Below, piece by piece: positions 17,993 to 25,676 of a stretch of DNA of 64,000 nucleotides. Within the stretch, counting starts at the first letter, position 1. Each line of letters begins with the position of its first letter. The notes under the pieces were generated by a model. That model made no database searches and had not been told where the DNA came from. It saw nothing but the letters and a program-made list of their open reading frames with translations. A program made the translations under genes and the position numbers. The stretch is from Marinobacterium iners. GTDB lineage: Bacteria > Pseudomonadota > Gammaproteobacteria > Pseudomonadales > Balneatricaceae. The stretch is taken from contig NZ_CP022297.1 in the NCBI RefSeq assembly GCF_017310015.1, positions 682,001 through 746,000 of the forward strand, given 5' to 3'.

Positions 17993-18754
17993 ATGTCGAT
18001 GAATATCAATGAGCTGGTGAAATATTGTGACCAGCTGCTTCAGGTCGGCAGTTTCCGTGATTATTGTCCCAACGGCCTGCAGGTGGAAGGGCGTTCCCGG
18101 ATTAGCCGTATTCTCACAGGGGTGACGGCCAGTCAGGCGCTGCTGGATGTCGCTGTTGAGTGGCAGGCTGATCTGGTACTGGTACACCATGGCTACTTCT
18201 GGAAGGGTGAGTCTCAGGTTGTGACGGGGATCAAACAGCGTCGCCTGAAAACTTTGCTGCAGCATGATATCAATTTGATGGCTTATCATTTGCCGCTGGA
18301 TGCGCACCCGACACTGGGCAACAACGCCAGGCTCGCTGTGCTGCTGGGTTTCGAGGTAGAAGGGCCGCTTGAGCCGGGCTCTGCTCCGGCCATTGGGAAT
18401 GTGGGTCGACTGCCACAAAGTCTTTCACTGCAGGCGCTGGAGCAGCGCATCAATCAGGTGCTCGGGCGCAGCCCACAGGTCATCAGTGGCGGGGATCACG
18501 ATATTCGTACGATAGCCTGGTGCTCCGGTGCTGCAGAGAGGATGATTGAGCATGCTCTGGCTCAAGGAGCCGATGCCTATGTCAGCGGTGAGATATCAGA
18601 GCCGGTGGTGCACATTGCGCGTGAAGCGGGAATTCACTACATCGGTGCGGGCCATCATGCAACCGAACGTTATGGTGTGCAGGCCCTTGGGGAACATCTG
18701 GCTGAGCAGTTCGGGCTGGAACACCGGTTTGTCGATATCGACAACCCGGTGTAA
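17993..18754 (+). CDS. Nif3-like dinuclear metal center protein (YbgI family)
   Basis: A 253-residue NIF3/YbgI protein, often named GTP cyclohydrolase I type 2 homologue although that activity is not established. Metal-ligand motifs are 'LVHHGYFWKGE', 'YHLPLDAHPTLGNNA' and 'GHHATERYG' near the C-terminus. A strong GGAGG lies five bases before ATG 17993, deciding the start over the ATG at 17978. It lies divergent from the AlgW-type gene, and the insertion sequence begins 36 bases after its stop. Confidence 0.9.
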   Translation: MSMNINELVKYCDQLLQVGSFRDYCPNGLQVEGRSRISRILTGVTASQALLDVAVEWQADLVLVHHGYFWKGESQVVTGIKQRRLKTLLQHDINLMAYHLPLDAHPTLGNNARLAVLLGFEVEGPLEPGSAPAIGNVGRLPQSLSLQALEQRINQVLGRSPQVISGGDHDIRTIAWCSGAAERMIEHALAQGADAYVSGEISEPVVHIAREAGIHYIGAGHHATERYGVQALGEHLAEQFGLEHRFVDIDNPV

Positions 18755-18778
18755 GCCCTGAAGTACCCTAATAAAGCG

Positions 18779-18790
18779 GGCGGAAGGGTC
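18779..18790. repeat. Left 12-bp target-site duplication of the IS4-family element
   Basis: GGCGGAAGGGTC occurs here and again at 20062-20073, immediately outside the two inverted repeat ends. Direct repeats of this length fit the 10-13 bp expected for IS4-family insertions. Confidence 0.93.
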
Positions 18791-18815
18791 ACTGCTGTCC
18801 CATAAATGGCAGCAA

Positions 18816-18896
18816 ATGAGAAAGCCTGAATCCAAGTGAGTAAAATGAGAGTGCGACCAAACACTCTACTCACAAAGGATTCAGGCTTTGTCTCAT
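18816..18896 (+). promoter_or_regulatory. Hairpin enclosing the transposase ribosome-binding site and start
   Basis: Three stacked perfect stems: AAAGCCTGAATCC (18821-18833) with its complement 18877-18889; GTGAGTA (18836-18842) with TACTCAC (18867-18873); GAGTG (18849-18853) with CACTC (18862-18866) around an 8-base loop. An outer ATGAG/CTCAT pairing extends the base. The AAAGGA Shine-Dalgarno (18874-18879) and the first bases of the TTG start (18888) lie in the 3' arm. In IS10 and IS50, such hairpins block translation of transcripts that enter from outside (established); applying that here is inference. Confidence 0.75.
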
Positions 18897-20039
18897 CATA
18901 ACACCGCGTTTCATCAGTTGCTCCAGCCTTTGTCCAGACATGATTTTGAGCGAACGGCCCGTGAGCATCATGTGGGGCAAAAGCTCCGTTCAGCTTCACG
19001 CTGGGATCAGTTCATTGGCATTGCGATGTCCCAGATTTCTGGCCGACAAAGTCTTCGCGACATCGAGTCTAGCCTCGCCAGTCAGCGGCATAAACTCTAC
19101 CACCTCGGAGCCAAGCCGATTGCTCGCTCAACCCTTGCCCGCCTCAATGAGCAGCAGCCTGCCGAGCTCTATGAGGCCATCTTTTATAAGCTTTTGCAGC
19201 GCTGTTCTGTGCGTTCAAATGCGCATAAATTTCGCTTCAAAAATCCACTTTATTCACTCGATGCCAGCACCATCGATCTGTCATTGAATATTTTCCCCTG
19301 GGCAAAAATCCATCAGTCAAAAGCCGGTGTAAAGCTGCATACCGGCCTGAACAACGCCAGCTTAATTCCCGAGTTCGTTGCGCTCAGTGATGGACGGGAA
19401 GGCGATTTGATTCAGGGGCGCCAGTTCACCTTCCCGGCAGGCAGTATCGTGGCTTTTGATAAGGGCTATGTTGATTACCGCTGGTATGGAGAGCTGACAA
19501 AACAAAAAGTTAGCTTTGTCACACGACTGAAGCCCAAAGCTGTTTATCAGGTGCAGAAATCGAATCCAGTACGTGCCGAAACGTCGGTTGAGTACGATCA
19601 AGTGATTGAGTTGAGCAGTCAGCACGCGCAAAAACAGGGCGCACCCACGCTTCGATTGGTGGGGTATAACTGCCCGGAAAGCGGTAAACACTTCCGCTTT
19701 ATCACCAACAACTTCAAGCTGGCCGCGACGACAATTGCGGCGATCTATAAGGATCGTTGGCAGGTGGAACTCTTCTTCAAAGCACTCAAGCAGAACCTGA
19801 AGATAAAGGCATTTTTAGGTAACAGTAAGAATGCTGTGCTGACGCAGATCTGGATCGCCATGATATGCTATCTACTGCTCTCGTTTGCTCGCCACAGCGC
19901 TCGGCAAGGCTGGAGCGTACAACGCATTATGCGAACACTTCAGGTGAGCTTGTTCGAACGCATGCCCCTTTGGGCGCTGCTTAATCCTCCTCCACTAAAG
20001 CCAGAAAAAAGGGACCCTCAAATGAGGATCCCTTTATGA
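18888..20039 (+). CDS. IS4-family DDE transposase
   Basis: A 383-residue transposase. The N-terminal DUF4372-like region starts 'HHNTAFHQLLQPLSRHDFER'. The catalytic core has 'SLDASTIDL' (first Asp), 'VAFDKGYVDY' (second Asp) and the IS4 YREK-type motif 'YKDRWQVELFFKALKQNLK' supplying the Glu. The start is a TTG with AAAGGA eight bases upstream; no ATG lies at a suitable distance. The frame is uninterrupted and no triad residue is missing, so the enzyme is probably functional. Its C-terminus runs into the right-end hairpin. Confidence 0.93.
   Translation: MSHHNTAFHQLLQPLSRHDFERTAREHHVGQKLRSASRWDQFIGIAMSQISGRQSLRDIESSLASQRHKLYHLGAKPIARSTLARLNEQQPAELYEAIFYKLLQRCSVRSNAHKFRFKNPLYSLDASTIDLSLNIFPWAKIHQSKAGVKLHTGLNNASLIPEFVALSDGREGDLIQGRQFTFPAGSIVAFDKGYVDYRWYGELTKQKVSFVTRLKPKAVYQVQKSNPVRAETSVEYDQVIELSSQHAQKQGAPTLRLVGYNCPESGKHFRFITNNFKLAATTIAAIYKDRWQVELFFKALKQNLKIKAFLGNSKNAVLTQIWIAMICYLLLSFARHSARQGWSVQRIMRTLQVSLFERMPLWALLNPPPLKPEKRDPQMRIPL
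20008..20035 (+). terminator. Hairpin at the right end of the insertion sequence
   Basis: AAAGGGACCCTC pairs with GAGGATCCCTTT across an AAAT-type loop with one mismatch. It overlaps the last transposase codons and could end transposase transcription or block readthrough from the zapG side. There is no long T tract, so a strong intrinsic terminator is not certain. Confidence 0.5.
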
Positions 20040-20061
20040 TCAAAAACTATGGGACAGCAGT

Positions 20062-20073
20062 GGCGGAAGGGTC
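20062..20073. repeat. Right 12-bp target-site duplication of the IS4-family element
   Basis: GGCGGAAGGGTC, identical to 18779-18790. Its last two bases are the final two of the zapG stop codon (complement of 20072-20074), so the stop survives because the target sequence was duplicated. Confidence 0.93.
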
Positions 20074-20647
20074 AGTTTTTTGGCTTCTGCTCTGAAGAAC
20101 GCTTATGGGAATTATCCTCCGGTGCATCATCACCGTAAGCGGTCGGATCATGGGCGGCAGGCGCTTTCGTGTGCTCTTCCGCTTCTGTCTGCTCTTTACG
20201 GCTCAAGCCGTAACTTTCAGACAGGGTGCCCGCTTCGTCGGACTTCTTCGGAGCGTAATCACGCGGTGGCTCCGGGAGCTCTTCCTGTTCGCTGTTATCA
20301 AGCGCATCTGTCACGGTTGGAATGTCCTGGCCCAGTTTGGGCGGTGCCTCATGCTGCAGTGCCATTGAGGCCGGTAGCCCTGGGCACAGCGATTCTGCGC
20401 TGTTGGCGAGGTGCTGGTGCACCTTGCGGTACTGTTCGCTCAGACCATTAACCAGCTCGGCCGTTTCCTCGAAATGGTGACCAACTTTGGTCCTGTACTG
20501 CTCAAGCTCGCTGCGGGCGCTGTCCAATTCATCCACAAGCTCTTGCTCGCGATTCGAAGAGCCACCGGCACGACCCAGCAGATAACCGATGAGGGCGCCG
20601 ATCACCAGGGCAATCAGTGTGATAATCCATATGTTGCTTTGTTCCAC
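20072..20647 (-). CDS. zapG: ZapG (YhcB, DUF1043) membrane protein
   Basis: A 191-residue protein with an N-terminal membrane helix ('IWIITLIALVIGALIGYLLGR'), then a coiled coil ('ELVDELDSARSELEQYRTKVGHHFEETAELVNGLSEQYRKVHQHLA') and a long acidic, low-complexity tail. The helix plus the coiled coil with 'KVGHHFEETAELV' match DUF1043/YhcB, which in E. coli is linked to cell division and envelope synthesis. The start is a GTG at 20647. The IS insertion abuts the stop codon and removed any original downstream sequence from reach. Confidence 0.85.
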   Translation of the reverse strand: MEQSNIWIITLIALVIGALIGYLLGRAGGSSNREQELVDELDSARSELEQYRTKVGHHFEETAELVNGLSEQYRKVHQHLANSAESLCPGLPASMALQHEAPPKLGQDIPTVTDALDNSEQEELPEPPRDYAPKKSDEAGTLSESYGLSRKEQTEAEEHTKAPAAHDPTAYGDDAPEDNSHKRSSEQKPKN

Positions 20648-20943
20648 GCCTCAGTCCTCATTCACAAAATCTGTTAACGCCTTCATATTAAAGTAAAGCG
20701 ATCCCGAAACCTATGCATCAACCATTATTCTTGTCGCAAGAGTCGTGTCCATAGGCGGTTGGTCGAGTAGCCCTCAGCTATACTGTGCAAGTGCGCCTTG
20801 GCTTGATGTCAGTCACAGCGAGTATCCGTTGTGCAGCTTAGAAGACACTCTTCTGTACCCGCTGGATCAAGGCGTGATCGGCGGGTAACTCTGATACAAT
20901 GCCGTCCAATTGCGACAGTATATTGCGGTGAGGACAGCCTAGA
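20648..20943. other. Intergenic region between zapG and the HDOD-GAF gene
   Basis: These 296 bases should hold the divergent promoters of both genes. A TATACT (about 20775-20780) and a TACAAT (20892-20897) could be rightward -10 elements, but neither has a convincing -35. No RNA gene or open frame of interest was seen. Confidence 0.4.
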
Positions 20944-22488
20944 TTGAAATACCAGGAAACACTTAACGCTATTTATGCCCGCCTGGATCGTCTGGGTGAC
21001 CTGCCTGTATTCAGTGCTACGGTGAATCGTATTCGTCAGGTCAGCAGCTCCCGACAAAGTGATGCCATGGCACTGGCCATGGCAGTGATGAAAGATGCCA
21101 ACCTGTCAGCCAAACTGCTCAAGATAGCCAATACCCACACCTACAATCGAGGTCAGGGCAAAATAAGCGCCGTTTCCAGAGCGGTTGTACTGATTGGCTT
21201 TGAGCGGATTCACAATCTCTGCATGACCCTCAAGCTGATCGAAAGCTTTCGGGATGAGCAACCGGATACAGGAATCGAGCAGCTGCTGATCAGTGCCTTT
21301 CTCAATGCGTCCATCGCTCGGGAAATGGCCGCTGTGGCCGGGGCTGTTGATATAGAGGAAACCTATATCTGTGGTTTGCTCTACGGACTGGGGGAGATTA
21401 TCGTTGCCTTCACCTTGCCGGATACCTATCGCGACATGCTGCGCCAGCGTGCCCTCAAGCGAGAGGGGTGGCCACGTATCCAGCTACAGGCGCTGGGTGG
21501 ACACTTTAGTGACATAGGCCAGGATTTGGCGCAGAGCTGGGGCTTTCCAAAAACCGTAGTACAGGCGATGGACCCGCTGTCAGCCGATCAACTGCACGGC
21601 AAGGACAAGCTGAATCATCGCTTGGCCGCCGGCTGTCATGATCTGTTGGAATTGATCTATCGACGTGATACTTCCGGTGACCTGGATTACACCGAGCTGA
21701 TGTTGGATTTGGCATCAGCTACCCGGCAACCGGTGGACAGCCTGGATCAGCATGTCAGCGAAGCGTTTCGTCAGGTGTGTGATTTGGCTGATGAGTACGG
21801 TCTCAGGAACAGCACCATCAGCCCTCGCGTCGAGGCGTCTGAAGATGCGCCACTGGACGAAGCTACCCGCAAGTTGGCCTATTATGTCCACTCCCGAGAG
21901 GCCCGCCGACGCGACCCTGACGTTGTGCCGGCCCCGCTTGAATCGGCTCAGTTGGATGAAAAAGCTCACTGGATGGAACAACAGCTTATCTATCTGCAGC
22001 GGCTGAACGAACTCATCAGTGAGCAGGCCGGTGCCACCAGTCTGCTGGAAGTGGCTGTCGATGCGATTGTAAAAAGCTGTGCTTTGGAGCGTTCGGCGTT
22101 CTGTATGCTCGGTTCTGAAGGCAAGGAACTCAGGGCAAAACTGGTGTCGGGACTTGATGGACGACCGCTGCGTCATTTTTTTCAGCTAAGGCGCGATGAT
22201 GAGTGGGCTACGCTGTTCTTTCGTCTGATGGATAAGCGTATGACCTTGCTGGTGCCTGATACCGATGAGCCGGGCTGGCGTGACCGACTGCCAGCCGAGT
22301 TCATGCAACAGGTGGATCCACGTGGTTTCATCATGGCGCCTCTGGTCGTCAATGACAGGGTGATCGGCTTAATCTATGCCGATAAAGTCACACCGGGGAG
22401 TATTGTCGAGGATCAGGAATTTCGGGTATTCAACCAGTTTTTGGTGCAGGCCCGCCTTGGGTTGGAGGTCCTGCGTCATCGGCGTTAA
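20944..22488 (+). CDS. HDOD domain protein with C-terminal GAF domain
   Basis: A 514-residue cytoplasmic signalling protein. Residues about 10-210 form an HDOD domain ('LGDLPVFSATVNRIRQVSS', 'DANLSAKLLKIANTHTYN', 'ISAVSRAVVLIGFERIHNL'). This HD-related fold lacks phosphohydrolase residues and is common in regulators of c-di-GMP, motility and stress. Residues about 350-510 form a GAF domain ('TSLLEVAVDAIVKSCALERSAFCMLG', 'PLVVNDRVIGLIYADK'). The start is TTG 20944 with GAGGA nine bases upstream. Ligand and partner are unknown. It is convergent with the adenosyltransferase gene, nine bases away. Confidence 0.85.
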   Translation: MKYQETLNAIYARLDRLGDLPVFSATVNRIRQVSSSRQSDAMALAMAVMKDANLSAKLLKIANTHTYNRGQGKISAVSRAVVLIGFERIHNLCMTLKLIESFRDEQPDTGIEQLLISAFLNASIAREMAAVAGAVDIEETYICGLLYGLGEIIVAFTLPDTYRDMLRQRALKREGWPRIQLQALGGHFSDIGQDLAQSWGFPKTVVQAMDPLSADQLHGKDKLNHRLAAGCHDLLELIYRRDTSGDLDYTELMLDLASATRQPVDSLDQHVSEAFRQVCDLADEYGLRNSTISPRVEASEDAPLDEATRKLAYYVHSREARRRDPDVVPAPLESAQLDEKAHWMEQQLIYLQRLNELISEQAGATSLLEVAVDAIVKSCALERSAFCMLGSEGKELRAKLVSGLDGRPLRHFFQLRRDDEWATLFFRLMDKRMTLLVPDTDEPGWRDRLPAEFMQQVDPRGFIMAPLVVNDRVIGLIYADKVTPGSIVEDQEFRVFNQFLVQARLGLEVLRHRR

Positions 22489-22497
22489 TACCTGCGC

Positions 22498-23058
22498 CTA
22501 CTTTGGCCGGCGTGGCTGCCACAATACTTCAGTACCACTATTGAGGCGGCTCAGTGTACGGGCACACACGAACAGCAGGTCTGAGAGGCGGTTGAGGTAA
22601 GCTGCACTTTGCGGGTTGACACTGTCGGTACCGGCCAGTTCAACAACCCGGCGTTCGGCGCGCCGACACACACAGCGACAGAGGTGAGCCTGAGCGGCTG
22701 CACGGTTGCCGCCGGGCAGAATAAACTCCTCCAGTGGCGGCAATTCGGTGTTGAGGCTATCCAGTTGCTGCTCAAGCCATAGAACCACTTCCTGTGTGAT
22801 TACAGTGTAATCCGGGTCCGCTACAGCCAGCTCGCCGCCGATATCAAACAGGTCATTCTGAATGCGCTGCAACAGCGGTGACAGGCTGTCCGGCATGTCA
22901 GTCTCAGCTAGCAGCAGCCCCAGCAGGCTGTTGAGTTCATCCACATCACCAAGTGCCTCGATGCGCGGGTGATATTTTGGGATGCGTTGGCCGTTTGCCA
23001 AAGCGGTAGTACCGCTGTCGCCGCTGCGAGTATAGATTCGAGTGAGACGATTACTCAT
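22498..23058 (-). CDS. PduO-type ATP:cob(I)alamin adenosyltransferase
   Basis: A 186-residue trimeric-type adenosyltransferase: N-terminal 'RIYTRSGDSGTTALANGQRIPK' binds ATP, and 'VDELNSLLGLL' and 'LPGGNRAAAQAHLCRCVCRRAERR' are the family signature. It makes adenosylcobalamin from cob(I)alamin. No cobalamin synthesis or B12-dependent enzyme gene lies nearby, so it probably serves salvage. It is the last gene of the leftward panE-ppk2-adenosyltransferase group, nine bases after ppk2. Confidence 0.93.
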   Translation of the reverse strand: MSNRLTRIYTRSGDSGTTALANGQRIPKYHPRIEALGDVDELNSLLGLLLAETDMPDSLSPLLQRIQNDLFDIGGELAVADPDYTVITQEVVLWLEQQLDSLNTELPPLEEFILPGGNRAAAQAHLCRCVCRRAERRVVELAGTDSVNPQSAAYLNRLSDLLFVCARTLSRLNSGTEVLWQPRRPK

Positions 23059-23067
23059 GTGGGTTCC

Positions 23068-23877
23068 TTAGTTCTGCTCCGTTGATGGGCTTCGCTGCTG
23101 CAGGCTGATGTGTGCCGCTTGTACGATCAGAGGGTCGGGTTCGATCTGAATGTCCGGATCCGGATCCGGATAAGGCAAATGACTGAGAATATGGCGCATT
23201 GCGTTCAGGCGTGCCCGTTTCTTGTCATCAGAGCGGATAATGGTCCAGGGGGCGTCTGCCGTGTCGGTATGAAAGAACATCGATTCCTTGGCTTCGGTAT
23301 AGGCATCCCACTTGTCCAGCGATGCCAGATCAACCGGAGACAGTTTCCAGTGCTTGAGCGGGTCGGTACGGCGTGACTGGAAACGATTGAACTGTTCCTC
23401 TCGGCTGACTTCAAACCACAGCTTGAACAGTCGAATGCCACTGCGCACGAACATGCGTTCCAGCTCCGGTGCTTCGCGCATGAATTCCAGGTATTCCGAC
23501 GGGGTGCAGAAATCCATTACACGCTCGACGCCTGCGCGGTTGTACCATGAACGGTCGAGCAGGATGATCTCACCAGCAGCGGGAAGGTGTTTTATATAGC
23601 GCTGGAAATACCATTCCGACCTCTCACGCTCGGTTGGCTTCTCAAGTGCAATGACATGGGCGCCACGCGGATTGAGGTGCTCCATGAAGCGTTTGATGGT
23701 ACCTCCCTTGCCTGCGGCATCGCGCCCCTCGAATATGATCAGAATCTTCTGCCCCGTTTCTCGTACCCAGCGCTGTACCTTGAGCAACTCAATTTGCAGC
23801 TCGCGCTTTTCCGCTTCGTAGATGTCGCGCTTGAGCTTTTTTTTGTAGGGGTAATCCGGTGTGTGCGGTTCAGTCAT
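23068..23877 (-). CDS. ppk2: Polyphosphate kinase 2
   Basis: A 269-residue PPK2 of the class I single-domain type. The P-loop-like 'FEGRDAAGKGGTIKRFMEHLNPRGA' holds Walker A, 'LLDRSWYNRAGVERVM' is Walker B with its lid, and 'DDKKRARLNAMRHIL' is the conserved C-terminal region. It transfers phosphate between polyphosphate and nucleoside diphosphates. It begins inside the 3' end of panE (8-base overlap). Confidence 0.94.
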   Translation of the reverse strand: MTEPHTPDYPYKKKLKRDIYEAEKRELQIELLKVQRWVRETGQKILIIFEGRDAAGKGGTIKRFMEHLNPRGAHVIALEKPTERERSEWYFQRYIKHLPAAGEIILLDRSWYNRAGVERVMDFCTPSEYLEFMREAPELERMFVRSGIRLFKLWFEVSREEQFNRFQSRRTDPLKHWKLSPVDLASLDKWDAYTEAKESMFFHTDTADAPWTIIRSDDKKRARLNAMRHILSHLPYPDPDPDIQIEPDPLIVQAAHISLQQRSPSTEQN

Positions 23878-24787
23878 TCCGATGTTCTCTTTCCATGGTC
23901 AATGTTCTGATCTGATGAAGCAGGGCCGTATTAAGTGGGGTGGCAATGCCATATTCAGATGCTCGATGGCAGAGGTAACCGGTAATCTGTTCGATTTCCG
24001 TCTGTCGCTTATGGCGTATATCCTGCAGCATAGAAGACAGGTTGTCGCCTGTCGCATGTGCCACGGCTTCTGCCTGTTGATGCAGCGGTTCAGTAAACAG
24101 TGTGATACCGGCGGCTGCGGCTACCTGCTCGACTTCGGTGCAAACCTGTCGCAGCAGTTGCAGGCGATGCTGATTATGCAGCAGTTCGCCGTTACGGCAG
24201 TTTTCCAGGGCGCTTAGCGGATTAATGGCACAATTGATTGCCAGCTTGCGCCACAGTACCGGCAGAATTTCGTTGCAGCCTTTCAGTGTCAGAGGCAACC
24301 GGTCCCAGCCATCAGGTAGAACAGGTGAAGCTGGGGTCAGTGGGCCGATCAGGGTTTCGCCGCGGCTGATGCAGTGCAGCTTGTTGGGTGGCTCGCGCCA
24401 GGCGCCGGCTGTAGTGGTGGCTGCCCAGAGCTGGCAGTCGGGTAGCAGATCAAGCACGGCTTGTTGCTGCCCCATACCGTTCTGCAACAGCACAATTTGA
24501 CAGTCGGGTTGCAGCCGATGTTGTATGGCACGCAGCGCAGTCAGGGTATCATAGGCCTTGGTTGTGACCAGCAGGTGCCGGATCGGGTTGGGGTTGTTGA
24601 TGGTTTCCGCTTTGGGTGAGCAGCGCTGTACCTGACCTGACTCATGCAGCTCTATGTTGTTGCCATGCTGCCAGCTTTTCAGTGCAGCCTTGTCGCGCAG
24701 CATAAGGGTCGTTGGTACCGAGCCGTGTTCGAAGAGGCAGGCCCAGAGGCGTCCAATCGCGCCAGCGCCAAGAATGTACCAGTGCAT
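23870..24787 (-). CDS. panE: 2-dehydropantoate 2-reductase (ketopantoate reductase)
   Basis: A 305-residue ApbA/PanE enzyme with N-terminal NADP-binding 'YILGAGAIGRLWACLF' and the C-terminal helical domain containing 'WRKLAINCAINPLSALENCRNGEL', with the catalytic Lys in 'KLAINC'. It reduces ketopantoate to pantoate in pantothenate and CoA synthesis. It opens the leftward operon with ppk2 and the adenosyltransferase and is divergent from yajQ, with an 80-base gap. Confidence 0.93.
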   Translation of the reverse strand: MHWYILGAGAIGRLWACLFEHGSVPTTLMLRDKAALKSWQHGNNIELHESGQVQRCSPKAETINNPNPIRHLLVTTKAYDTLTALRAIQHRLQPDCQIVLLQNGMGQQQAVLDLLPDCQLWAATTTAGAWREPPNKLHCISRGETLIGPLTPASPVLPDGWDRLPLTLKGCNEILPVLWRKLAINCAINPLSALENCRNGELLHNQHRLQLLRQVCTEVEQVAAAAGITLFTEPLHQQAEAVAHATGDNLSSMLQDIRHKRQTEIEQITGYLCHRASEYGIATPLNTALLHQIRTLTMEREHRND

Positions 24788-24867
24788 GGGTACTCCGCAG
24801 GTCCAAAAAGCATGATCTTAGCCCCGTTTCAGGCGGGGATGAAACCGATATTAACAGGAGAGTTGAA

Positions 24868-25350
24868 ATGCCTTCATTCGATGTAGTGTCTGAGCTGGAT
24901 ATGCATGAAGTAACCAATGCTGTCGATCAGGCCAACCGTGAGCTACAGAGCCGGTATGACTTTAAGGGTGTCAAGGCGGCATATGAACTCAGCGGTGAGG
25001 TGGTGACACTGGAAGCGGAAGTGGACTTTCAACTGCAGCAGATGCTGGAAATGCTGAAGGCCAAGCTGACCGGGCGCAAGATCGATATCAAGTGTATGGA
25101 GATCAAGGATCCGGATCTGGGCGGTGTGAAGGCGAAGCAGGAGGTGGTCCTGCGTCAGGGACTCGACCAGCCGCTGTGCAAGAAGATCAGCAAGGTGATC
25201 AAGGATGCCAAACTGAAAGTGCAGACCCAGATTCAGGGTGACAAGGTGCGCGTGACCGGCAAAAAGCGCGATGACCTGCAGGAGGTGATCGCGCTGCTGC
25301 GTGAGTCTGATGTCGAGTTGCCGCTGCAGTTCAACAACTTCCGTGACTGA
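24868..25350 (+). CDS. yajQ: YajQ family nucleotide-binding protein
   Basis: A 160-residue DUF520/YajQ protein with two ferredoxin-like halves; 'MPSFDVVSELDMHEVTNAVD', 'SRYDFKG' and 'KVRVTGKKRDDLQEVIALL' are characteristic. Some homologues bind c-di-GMP (Xanthomonas, Pseudomonas). AGGAG lies seven bases before ATG 24868, which decides the start over a longer open frame. Confidence 0.95.
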   Translation: MPSFDVVSELDMHEVTNAVDQANRELQSRYDFKGVKAAYELSGEVVTLEAEVDFQLQQMLEMLKAKLTGRKIDIKCMEIKDPDLGGVKAKQEVVLRQGLDQPLCKKISKVIKDAKLKVQTQIQGDKVRVTGKKRDDLQEVIALLRESDVELPLQFNNFRD

Positions 25351-25357
25351 TTGGGCA

Positions 25358-25379
25358 AAGCCGAGTGTGTACTCGGCTT
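25358..25379. terminator. Hairpin between yajQ and the 71-residue gene
   Basis: AAGCCGAGT pairs perfectly with ACTCGGCTT around GTGT, between two convergent genes. T runs are short, so efficiency is uncertain, but position and symmetry fit a shared terminator. Confidence 0.6.
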
Positions 25380-25386
25380 ACTGAGT

Positions 25387-25602
25387 CTAGTCTTGGCAAC
25401 AGAGCAGAAACAGTTCGCGTGCCAGCGCCTGCTGTTCCTGCTCTCCACAGTGGCTGAAGTCCTCTGCTACCAGCCCTCCTTTAGTGAACAGCCGGTGCAG
25501 CTGTGGGCCTTTCCACTCCATCAAAGTTGCGCCGCTGAGTTTATCGCTGATACTGAGGCTGGGTTGGGGATGCTCCAGCCAAGCGTTAATTTGAAATGTC
25601 AT
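25387..25602 (-). CDS. Small protein of unknown function (71 residues)
   Basis: The product starts MTFQINAWLEHPQPSLSIS and ends with LARELFLLCCQD. I do not recognise a family. It has no signal peptide or membrane helix and is moderately acidic, with a terminal Cys pair. Coding is supported by a strong AGGAG six bases before the ATG, by lack of overlap with any other gene, and by protein-like composition. Its place between yajQ and ampG gives no functional clue. Confidence 0.65.
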   Translation of the reverse strand: MTFQINAWLEHPQPSLSISDKLSGATLMEWKGPQLHRLFTKGGLVAEDFSHCGEQEQQALARELFLLCCQD

Positions 25603-25676
25603 GTCAGACTCCTGCTGTCATTCGGTTCAGCAGTTACTCTATCTGTCGTAGAATTTATTGTAAATGATAATTGATA

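Larger units (their letters stand above)
18791..20061 (+). mobile_element. Complete IS4-family insertion sequence, 1,271 bp
   Basis: The element is bounded by 14-bp perfect inverted repeats (ACTGCTGTCCCATA at 18791 and its complement ending at 20061) and by 12-bp direct target duplications. It carries a single intact transposase gene. A long hairpin lies inside the left end and a shorter one near the right end, covering the transposase start and stop regions. It sits in the short gap between the Nif3-like gene and zapG and breaks neither. The identical duplications and open transposase frame suggest a recent, possibly still mobile copy. Confidence 0.95.
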
